A stretch of 64,000 nucleotides of DNA from JALZAQ01 sp038253885 (lineage in GTDB: Bacteria > Gemmatimonadota > Gemmatimonadetes > Gemmatimonadales > Gemmatimonadaceae), in NCBI GenBank assembly GCA_038253885.1, contig JBBSGP010000006.1, forward strand, positions 1 to 64,000, written 5' to 3'. The position numbers and the translations under genes are program-made. This document shows, piece after piece, positions 51,508 through 58,015 of this stretch. Positions within the stretch are counted from its first letter, which is position 1. Each line of letters starts with the position of its first letter. The notes under the pieces are model-generated. The model was not told where the DNA came from, searched no databases, and saw nothing but the letters and a program-made list of their open reading frames with translations.

Positions 51508-51513
51508 GGGTGG

Positions 51514-51834
51514 ATGGGCCAGTACAAGCATCACGTCTTCGTGTGCACCTCCGGCGGCACCTGCCCGGCAGACGGCTCCGATGCCGTGCACGCCACCCTC
51601 AAGAAGGGGGCAGCCCTGGCGGGGCTCAAGGGCGTCGTTCGGGTCAACCACGCCGGCTGCATGAACCAGTGCGGACATGGCCCGATGGTGGTGGTCTACC
51701 CGGACGACGTCTGGTACCACCACGTGGATGTCCACGGCGCGCAGCGCATCCTCACCGAGCATCTGATCGCCGGCCGGGTGGTCGAGCAGTATCTGTATCG
51801 CGCCCCACCGGGTGACAACAAGCTCGAGGGGTGA
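51514..51834 (+). CDS. Thioredoxin-like 2Fe-2S ferredoxin
   Basis: The 106-residue protein has the four-cysteine pattern of thioredoxin-fold 2Fe-2S ferredoxins: Cys11 and Cys17 in CTSGGTC, then CMNQC. The following GPMVVVYPDDVWYHHV is conserved in the family. It carries electrons, partner unknown. A similar gene lies at 53479-53799 on the other side of mgtE. The 3' end faces mgtE convergently, and a strong terminator hairpin lies between them. Confidence 0.9.
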   Translation: MGQYKHHVFVCTSGGTCPADGSDAVHATLKKGAALAGLKGVVRVNHAGCMNQCGHGPMVVVYPDDVWYHHVDVHGAQRILTEHLIAGRVVEQYLYRAPPGDNKLEG

Positions 51835-51868
51835 GAAGCCGGATCGCGCGCTGCATCCGGATGCGAGA

Positions 51869-51892
51869 ACGGGACCGCACTCGCGGTCCCGT
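51869..51892. terminator. Bidirectional terminator hairpin between ferredoxin and mgtE
   Basis: ACGGGACCGC and GCGGTCCCGT make a perfect 10-bp stem with a 4-nt loop, in the 111-nt space between two convergent genes. No U-run follows, so it may be a terminator without a strong tail or an RNA-stability element. Confidence 0.6.
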
Positions 51893-51945
51893 ACGCGTGA
51901 AGCGTTGAGGCCTGTTGCCTACCCGCGCTCTCTCATCCGGCAGTC

Positions 51946-53343
51946 CTACAGGAGCGTTCCCTTGAGGACGGCGAAGGCAACGGTGAAGTAGATGATCAGC
52001 CCCGTCACGTCGACCAGCGTCGCCACGAACGGGGCGCTGGCGCTCGCCGGATCGAAACCGAACCGGCGGAGGACGAAGGGCAGCATCGATCCGGCGAGCG
52101 ACCCGAAGGTCACCACGCCGATGAGCGCGACCCCGATCGTGATCGCGATCAGCACGTGATGCACGCCATAATTGTAGAAGCCGAACGCCTGCCAGACCGA
52201 GATGCGCAGGATGCCGAGCACGCCGAGTATTGTGCCGAGCACGATGCCCGCCGGCAGCTCGCGAACGGCCACCCGCCACCAGTCGCGGAGAGAGACCTCG
52301 CGCAGCGCCATGGCCCGGATGATCAGCGACGTGGCCTGCGACCCCGAGTTTCCACCCGAGCTCATGATCAGCGGGATGAACATCGCGAGCACCACCGCGC
52401 GGCTCAACTCGTCGGAGAAATGCTGCATCGCGGTTGCCGTCAGCATCTCGCTGAAGAACAGGATGCAGAGCCAGGGAGCCCGCTTCCGGATCAGACCGAA
52501 GAGGCTGATCTGCATGTACGGCGCACCCAGCGCTTCCATACCTCCGAATTTCTGGACGTCCTCCGTGGTCTCCTTCACGATGGCGTCGATGACGTCGTCC
52601 ACGGTCACGATGCCGATGACGTGCTGCTCCTCGTCCACCACCGGAACCGCCAGCAGATTGTACTTGGAGAGCAGCCGCGCCACGTCCTCGCGGTCCATGA
52701 GCGGCGTCACGCTCACCGGCTTGCGCACGTCGCCCACCTGTCCGACCTGCGTGCTGCGGTCGGCGAGCATGAGCTCGCGGAGCGACACCATGTGAACGAG
52801 CCGCTGATCGGCAGGATCGAGAACGTAGATCGCGTACACCGTTTCCTTGGCGCGTCCGACGTCGCGGATGTGCCGCATCGCCTCCTCGACGGACCAGGTC
52901 GACGGCATGCTCACGAACTCCGTCGTCATGATGCCGCCGGCGGTGGTTGGCGGGTACTGCAGAAGGAGCTTGAGCGAGTCGCGCGTGGGGGCGTCGAGCG
53001 TCTTGATGAGTCGAGTTCGCTCTCCCTCCGGAAGGTCCCGAAAGAGATCCGCCTGCTGATCCGCCGACATGGCCTCGATGAGCGGGCCGGCCGCGTGATC
53101 CTCGCAGTGAGAGAAGATCTGATGTCTGCGATCGAGCTGCGGCTCATCGAGCACCCTCACGGCCAGATCGAACGGAAGAACGGAGATGACGGTCGCGGCG
53201 CCGTCAGGCTCGAGATGGTTGAGCGCGTCAGCGATGTCGGCCGGCCGCATTGTCGAAAGCATCTCGGCCAGCTCGGCCGGATCTCCGGCCAACAGGTAGA
53301 GCAGCTCCGGGGTGGCGTCGACGACGGGAGTGGAACTGGGCAT
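51946..53343 (-). CDS. mgtE: Magnesium transporter MgtE
   Basis: The 465-residue protein has the MgtE layout: an N-terminal helical domain (about 1-140), two CBS domains (PSTWSVEEAMRHIRDVG and KPVSVTPLMDREDVARLL) and a C-terminal five-helix transmembrane domain. That domain carries the pore signature SSGGNSGSQATSLIIRAMAL. It imports Mg2+ or other divalent metals, with the CBS part sensing internal Mg. It starts at the ATG at 53343. No M-box riboswitch was recognised in the 135-nt upstream region. Confidence 0.95.
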   Translation of the reverse strand: MPSSTPVVDATPELLYLLAGDPAELAEMLSTMRPADIADALNHLEPDGAATVISVLPFDLAVRVLDEPQLDRRHQIFSHCEDHAAGPLIEAMSADQQADLFRDLPEGERTRLIKTLDAPTRDSLKLLLQYPPTTAGGIMTTEFVSMPSTWSVEEAMRHIRDVGRAKETVYAIYVLDPADQRLVHMVSLRELMLADRSTQVGQVGDVRKPVSVTPLMDREDVARLLSKYNLLAVPVVDEEQHVIGIVTVDDVIDAIVKETTEDVQKFGGMEALGAPYMQISLFGLIRKRAPWLCILFFSEMLTATAMQHFSDELSRAVVLAMFIPLIMSSGGNSGSQATSLIIRAMALREVSLRDWWRVAVRELPAGIVLGTILGVLGILRISVWQAFGFYNYGVHHVLIAITIGVALIGVVTFGSLAGSMLPFVLRRFGFDPASASAPFVATLVDVTGLIIYFTVAFAVLKGTLL

Positions 53344-53467
53344 GTCTGTGTCCGGAGAAGGACTCGTGGGTGCGTGGCGTGAGATGGGGATCAATCTGCA
53401 CCTGACGCGCGAGGCAGGGAACCGCGGTAGCCGAGCACGGCGAAAGGGCTCAACTGCCGTGGCGATG

Positions 53468-53473
53468 TATGTT
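53468..53473 (+). promoter_or_regulatory. Candidate -10 element, leaderless promoter of the second ferredoxin gene
   Basis: TATGTT is followed by five bases and the ATG at 53479. The spacing matches the other candidate leaderless promoters. No -35 consensus was seen. Confidence 0.45.
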
Positions 53474-53478
53474 CCGGC

Positions 53479-53799
53479 ATGCTTCCCCGGATGGATCCGT
53501 ACTCGCGGCACATCATCATCTGTACCGGAGGCTTCTGTTCACCGGATCGGAACGGGCGCGCGCTGTATGCAGAGCTTCCGGTCCTGCTGGAGCGCGAGGG
53601 ACTTCTTTTCGGGCCGGATCGTGTGAAGCGGGGGGAGACGCCGTGCCTCGGCGTCTGCGCGGGCGGCCCAATCGTGGTCGTCTATCCGGATGGCATCTGG
53701 TATGGCGGCGTGACAGCCGCGTTGCTCGAGCGAATCGTCGTCGAGCATCTGAAGGGAGGACGGGTGGTCGAGGATGCCGTCTTCCACCGTCTCACATGA
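53479..53799 (+). CDS. Thioredoxin-like 2Fe-2S ferredoxin (second copy)
   Basis: The 106-residue protein carries Cys15 and Cys20 in CTGGFC and a later CLGVC. IVVVYPDGIWYGGV parallels the first ferredoxin. The two are paralogues, with different spacing between the first cysteine pair. It is divergent from mgtE (135-nt spacer) and overlaps the convergent unknown gene by 8 nt. Partner unknown. Confidence 0.88.
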   Translation: MLPRMDPYSRHIIICTGGFCSPDRNGRALYAELPVLLEREGLLFGPDRVKRGETPCLGVCAGGPIVVVYPDGIWYGGVTAALLERIVVEHLKGGRVVEDAVFHRLT

Positions 53800-54565
53800 T
53801 CAGGTCGTCAAGCGTCCATTGTCGGCGGATGGCGTCTTCAGCTCCGCACTCGGCGACAACTTTGGCGGTCACATCGGCTGCCCATCGAAAGCCGGAATGA
53901 TCGGCCAGGCCGAGCGGCGGCCATCCCATCCTCACGGCCGCCGCGTCGCCGTACAGCACACTGATGATCTCGTCGCTCGCCGTCGTGTCGCCCAGCACCT
54001 GCAGCGCGCCCCTGACCATTGCTCCGTCCTCGCTGCTCGGCGACCCGAAGGGGTTCGAGCCGAGCGCGTACGCGAGTCCTTCCCGCGCGACCACCGCCGA
54101 CAGCGTGGCCGCCTGACCATGGAGCTCTGTCCAGATCGTCCGGACCGTCTCCGCCGAAGCCTCACGTTGAACATCCTCGGCGCTCACCGGCTCCCCGGCC
54201 CACATCTGGACCAGACCGTGTCTCGCGCGCCGCTTGCCGGTGGTTCGATGCAGGGCTTCGGTGGCGACCCGATCCGTCCACAGTCCCGGCGAGGGCACGA
54301 CGATCGCAAGGGTCATCTCGCCGGTGAAGAGGCAGCGCCGGGCCGTACGATCTCCGGCCTCGTGCGCGAGCCGCTCAGCGCCGAGACTCTGGAGTCGCTC
54401 GACCATCTCCAATGCAGCGTTCCCGGCCATCGGGTTGTACGCAGCGAAGCCCCACTCGCGCTCCGCTCGCGAGAGATAGGCGAGGAATCGCGGCGAGCGC
54501 GTGCGCCCGTCGCGGCTCAACCGATAGATCTCGGCCATCGCCGCGAGCGTTTCGGCGATCCTCAC
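53792..54565 (-). CDS. Protein of unknown function downstream of an HNH nuclease
   Basis: The 257-residue product starts at a GTG that overlaps the HNH stop by 4 nt (GTGA), so the two are probably translated together. Longer upstream frames would overlap the nuclease coding region. The protein is soluble and mixed alpha/beta in composition, with no signal peptide. Notable stretches are AEIYRLSRDGRTRSPRFLAY near the N-terminus and SNPFGSPSSEDGAMVRGALQ in the C-terminal half. No catalytic motif is recognised. It overlaps the ferredoxin gene tail-to-tail by 8 nt. Confidence 0.65.
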   Translation of the reverse strand: MRIAETLAAMAEIYRLSRDGRTRSPRFLAYLSRAEREWGFAAYNPMAGNAALEMVERLQSLGAERLAHEAGDRTARRCLFTGEMTLAIVVPSPGLWTDRVATEALHRTTGKRRARHGLVQMWAGEPVSAEDVQREASAETVRTIWTELHGQAATLSAVVAREGLAYALGSNPFGSPSSEDGAMVRGALQVLGDTTASDEIISVLYGDAAAVRMGWPPLGLADHSGFRWAADVTAKVVAECGAEDAIRRQWTLDDLIM

Positions 54566-54894
54566 CTGCGCGATGCGGGGCGCCGCGCGAGCTCCAGCAG
54601 CTCGCGTTCCACCGTGCGGAGATGCCGCGGCCAGACGTGACGAGCGAGCTGAAAGAAGTTGGTGCGGGCGGCCTGATCCTCGGCCAGAAAATGCGACAGG
54701 CGGCGGTGCCCCTTGAGCGTGTTGCACCCCTTGCACGCCGTCACTAAGTTGCCCCCCGACCGGTCGCCGCCGCGCACCCGCGGCTGCACGTGATCCACCG
54801 TCAGCTCTTCGGCGGGCCAGAGCAGGCCACAGTAGACACAGCGGTAGTCATCGCGAGCGAAGAGTTGATCCCGATTCAATGACGCCACCACCAC
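54562..54894 (-). CDS. HNH endonuclease
   Basis: The 110-residue protein has an HNH fold: CVYCG and CKGCN are the two zinc-binding CxxC pairs, ELTVDHVQPRVRGGDRSGGN is the HNH core, and a helical tail follows. Small HNH proteins act in DNA repair, mobility or defence; this sequence resembles the widely distributed group seen in many bacterial chromosomes. The start codon is the ATG at 54894, and its stop overlaps the next gene on the same strand by 4 nt. Confidence 0.9.
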   Translation of the reverse strand: MVVASLNRDQLFARDDYRCVYCGLLWPAEELTVDHVQPRVRGGDRSGGNLVTACKGCNTLKGHRRLSHFLAEDQAARTNFFQLARHVWPRHLRTVERELLELARRPASRR

Positions 54895-54926
54895 CCTCCG
54901 ATCCGTTCAGCCCGCGCCGCGCTATT

Positions 54927-55208
54927 ATGGGAGCCGCGAAACGGCTCCTCTTCAAGCAGCTCGATACCAGCGCTCCCGTCGCGATCGAGCCCCCCCGACT
55001 CACCCTTCGAGCCCTCGAGGCCATCCGCATGTCCCGCTCCCGCGACCGCATCCTCGGCAACCTCGACGATATGTACCGCGAGGCCTTCGACCGCGCCAAG
55101 ACCACCGACGATCAGTCCCAGATGCAGACCCTGGACTTCGCCTACCGTCGGGAGCAGCTGTATTTCGAGATCCTTCTGGATATCAGGGATGCGGTGGAAA
55201 AGCGGTGA
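54927..55208 (+). CDS. Small hypothetical protein divergent from the HNH gene
   Basis: The ATG at 54927 gives 93 residues, MGAAKRLLFKQLD onward, with a positively charged N-terminus and a helical C-terminal half (TLDFAYRREQLYFEILLDIRDA). An upstream ATG at 54879 would overlap the nuclease start, so the downstream start is preferred. No known domain is evident. A hairpin (GGAGCCG-CGAAA-CGGCTCC) lies in the first codons. Function unknown. Confidence 0.55.
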   Translation: MGAAKRLLFKQLDTSAPVAIEPPRLTLRALEAIRMSRSRDRILGNLDDMYREAFDRAKTTDDQSQMQTLDFAYRREQLYFEILLDIRDAVEKR

Positions 55209-55229
55209 CGCATTCCGGTAGCGCGCTGG

Positions 55230-55715
55230 TCACCCCGCGTACCGAAAGCCGGTCTCCTTGAGCGTGAGTGTGTCGGCCGGCGTCTGCAGGCCGGCTTCGA
55301 CGACTTCCGCGATCAGGAAGATGTGGTCGCCTGCGGGATGATCGGCGGTGATGCGACACTCCAGCCACCCGGTGGCGTCGTCGAGAATCGGCGATCCCGT
55401 CAGCGGCCCCGGATGATGAGCGACCCCATCCAGCTTGTTCGGTACGTTGCGTGAGGAGCGCCCGAGCCTGCCCGCGAGCTGTCGCGATCCCGCCGGAAGA
55501 ACGCTGAGAGCGAACTGCCCGCTGGCACGCAGCATCCCGAGCGAGCGCGCCTCGTGCTCAACCGCGACGCCGATGAGCGGCGGCTCGAAGGAGAGCTGGG
55601 TGAGCCAGTTGACGGTCATGGCGTGGGGGGGTCCGTCCTGATCGTGCCGCACACCCAGAGCGTACAGCCCGTACACGATCGTTCGAAGTACCTGCTTCTT
55701 CGCGTCCTGATCCAT
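55230..55715 (-). CDS. Flavin reductase-like FMN-binding protein
   Basis: The 161-residue protein has the flavin-reductase split-barrel: VYGLYALGVRHDQDGPPHAM, NWLTQLSFEPPLIGVAVE and FALSVLPAGSRQLA. Members reduce FMN with NAD(P)H or bind FMN in a domain. The ATG at 55715 is preceded by a GGAGGG site. Its upstream region (157 nt) is shared with the divergent M28 peptidase gene, whose coding sequence starts at 55873. Confidence 0.88.
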   Translation of the reverse strand: MDQDAKKQVLRTIVYGLYALGVRHDQDGPPHAMTVNWLTQLSFEPPLIGVAVEHEARSLGMLRASGQFALSVLPAGSRQLAGRLGRSSRNVPNKLDGVAHHPGPLTGSPILDDATGWLECRITADHPAGDHIFLIAEVVEAGLQTPADTLTLKETGFRYAG

Positions 55716-55872
55716 GATCCCTCCGGCTGGATCGATGACCCGGATTCTATCGCGCCGAGCCGGCGGCGAGGAGGGATTGACAATCACGGCTCGCCTGGTC
55801 GCTGACGCCCGTGCATCCTTGCCTGTCAGCCGCGACGATCCGGCTCGTCGAACCCTGTTCTGGAGACGCTCC

Positions 55873-57090
55873 ATGCGCTCGCCTGTACGAGTACTCAGAT
55901 TCTGCGCCGCCATCGCTCTCGTCGCGCTTCTCGATGGGCCCGCTCAGGCCCAGGGCGCACCGGTAGACACGACGGCGACGCGAGAGCTGGTGTCACGCCT
56001 CGACCTCGAGCGCTACAAGGCTACGCTCATCGGCCTAACCCAGTTCGGAGACCGGCGCCAGGGGACCGATCGAAATCGCGCCGCGGTCGATTGGATCGAA
56101 GCGCAGCTCAAGAGCTACGGCTGCACCAACACGGAGCGTATCACCTATGATTTCCAGCCTCCCGCTCCGGCGGCGCCGCGACAACCGTCGGCTTCGGGAG
56201 CGTCATTGCGGCTGCCGACGGCGGCGCCCGGTGGAGCGCGACTGCGCGGCACCCTGATGCCGATCGGGGTGAACAGCGATTCGCTCGCGCAGCCGGACAC
56301 GAGGCTTCGCGCTCTCAATGCGCAGCCGAGCTCACCCGGCCAGCGCCAGGAGGTCTACTGCACCAAGGTGGGCATGTCGCACCCCGAAGAGATGTACATC
56401 GTCGGCGCGCACATGGACGGAATTGGGTGGGGAGAGGCGGCGAACGATGACGGCTCCGGCACCGCGCTGGTGATGGAGCTGGCGCGCGTCTTCAGCAGCC
56501 CCGACGTGCAGACCGAGCGCTCGATCCGATTCATCCTCTGGAACAACGAGGAGACGGGGCTCAATGGAGCCCGCGCTTACGTCCAGCAGCGACAGGAGAG
56601 ACAGGGGAAGGAGGACCCCGCTGGCTCGCGGCGGTACCCGGAGCCGCGGTGGCTCGGCATGATCCAGCATGACATGATGCTGTTCGACCACGGCATGCCC
56701 CGTCCCGACGGGACGATGGGCCGTGACCAGCGTCCCGAGGCTGACGTGAACATCGAGTTCCAGAGCGGCGCGAAGATGGCCGCCGGCGCTCAACAGCTCG
56801 CTTGGGCGCTCGCCAGCGCGAACGAGAAGTACGCGACGGATTACCCGGCAACGGTGGGGCAGCACATGACGAACACCGACTCCGCGCCGTTCCAGGATAT
56901 CATCCCCGCGATCAGTCTGCGCGAGAACGAGCGGGGGGCGCAGATCGGCGCGGGGTGGGACCCACAGTGGCACCAGCCCACCGACCGTCTAACTACATAC
57001 AACGACAAGGACTTCCGCCTCGGCCTGAACGCCGCGCAGACGACCCTTGGCGGCATCGCCCAACTGGCCGGTGCGACGTTGCGGAAGTAG
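55873..57090 (+). CDS. M28-family zinc aminopeptidase, secreted
   Basis: The 405-residue protein starts at the ATG at 55873 with a signal peptide (VRVLRFCAAIALVALLDGPAQAQ). Zinc ligands are visible in the M28 order: His in VGAHMDGIGWG, Asp in ANDDGSG, Glu in WNNEETGLNG, Asp in GMIQHDMMLFD and His in QWHQPTD. The fold is the aminopeptidase type. It releases N-terminal residues from peptides outside the cytoplasm. An upstream in-frame ATG adds an unlikely leader overlapping the flavin reductase promoter. Confidence 0.92.
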   Translation: MRSPVRVLRFCAAIALVALLDGPAQAQGAPVDTTATRELVSRLDLERYKATLIGLTQFGDRRQGTDRNRAAVDWIEAQLKSYGCTNTERITYDFQPPAPAAPRQPSASGASLRLPTAAPGGARLRGTLMPIGVNSDSLAQPDTRLRALNAQPSSPGQRQEVYCTKVGMSHPEEMYIVGAHMDGIGWGEAANDDGSGTALVMELARVFSSPDVQTERSIRFILWNNEETGLNGARAYVQQRQERQGKEDPAGSRRYPEPRWLGMIQHDMMLFDHGMPRPDGTMGRDQRPEADVNIEFQSGAKMAAGAQQLAWALASANEKYATDYPATVGQHMTNTDSAPFQDIIPAISLRENERGAQIGAGWDPQWHQPTDRLTTYNDKDFRLGLNAAQTTLGGIAQLAGATLRK

Positions 57091-57235
57091 CCGTTGGGGG
57101 GAATGGGACTTGCTTTCACCTGTCCCGACCATAGGCTGAATCAGACAGCAGTCGGCGTGCGCCTGGGCGTCTCCCCCCGGGGGGGTCGCGTCATGGCGCT
57201 CGCCGATTCCCATCGCACCCTCCGCCCCGAGCGTC

Positions 57236-58000
57236 ATGTCCGCACTCATCATCCTCGTTCTCGCCGCGGCGTTGTTGCTGACGGTCGCGGTATGGATGGT
57301 GAGCGTCTTTCGGCGCCCTTCGCCCGCGCGGCATGAGCCAGGGGAGATCCGGCTGATCTTTCCGGGAGGGTCGAAGACGGCCCCGATCGAGGAGGATCGA
57401 TCACCCGAGGAGGAGGAGGATCGATCACCCGAGGAGGTAGAGGAGCTCGAGCCGGCGGACGAGGGCCTCCGCCCCCAACCCATGTCACGGTCGATGGCCG
57501 AGGCGCTCGAGATCTCCGCTGCGCGCGGGCGACCGGCCGCACAGCCTGATGGCGGGTCGGATCGGAACGGGGCGAACGGTGCGGGGAGGAAGGGCGTAGG
57601 TGTCGACGAAGATCGGGCGCTGGCCGGTGAGACGGTGCAGTTCCGCCGCCCCCAGGATGAGGCGGTGCAGCTGCTTCCAGGGAGGCTCGAGGTCCTCGAC
57701 GGAGAGCATCCGAACGAGGAAGTGCGCTTCGTGCGCATGCCGGGAGAGCTACCTCAGATCACCTTCGGGCGTGAGGTCGGCCCGCCGCACCGTCATGTGA
57801 GGCTGCGCACGATGACGGCGAGCCGACTTCACGCCCGGATGACCTATCGCAGCGGTCGATGGACGATCACGAACCTTTCCGCCACCAACCCGGTACACAT
57901 AAACGATGTCGCTATCGAGAGCGTGGGCGAGGGGCGGGTGCTCGATGACGGTGACCGGATCGAGATGGGCGAGATCGTCTTTCGGTTCAGATCTCACTAG
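57236..58000 (+). CDS. Membrane-anchored FHA-domain protein
   Basis: The 254-residue protein begins with a transmembrane segment (MSALIILVLAAALLLTVAVW). A low-complexity acidic region carries an 8-residue tandem repeat (EEDRSPEE), and a C-terminal FHA-like domain (GELPQITFGREVGPPHRHVR, ASRLHARMTYRSGRWTITNL) follows. FHA domains bind phosphothreonine peptides. It ends 15 nt before the kinase gene, strongly suggesting a kinase-substrate or kinase-reader pair. The internal repeat is at 57391-57437. Confidence 0.85.
   Translation: MSALIILVLAAALLLTVAVWMVSVFRRPSPARHEPGEIRLIFPGGSKTAPIEEDRSPEEEEDRSPEEVEELEPADEGLRPQPMSRSMAEALEISAARGRPAAQPDGGSDRNGANGAGRKGVGVDEDRALAGETVQFRRPQDEAVQLLPGRLEVLDGEHPNEEVRFVRMPGELPQITFGREVGPPHRHVRLRTMTASRLHARMTYRSGRWTITNLSATNPVHINDVAIESVGEGRVLDDGDRIEMGEIVFRFRSH
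57391..57437 (+). repeat. Two-copy 24-bp tandem repeat in the FHA gene
   Basis: A 23-nt unit (beginning GGAGGATCGATCACC) occurs twice with a 24-bp period, encoding two copies of an acidic EDRSPEEE-type peptide. Copy number changes would keep the frame. Confidence 0.7.
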
Positions 58001-58015
58001 GCGGGAAATGATGTG

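Noticed and set aside
52156..53382. 408-codon plus-strand frame opposite mgtE
   Set aside because: MgtE is strongly conserved on the minus strand; the plus frame is His/Arg-rich antisense.
54923..54948. TATTAT and a hairpin at the start of the 93-residue gene
   Set aside because: The TATTAT overlaps the ATG itself, so it cannot serve that start as a leaderless -10. The hairpin is short (7 bp) and inside codons.
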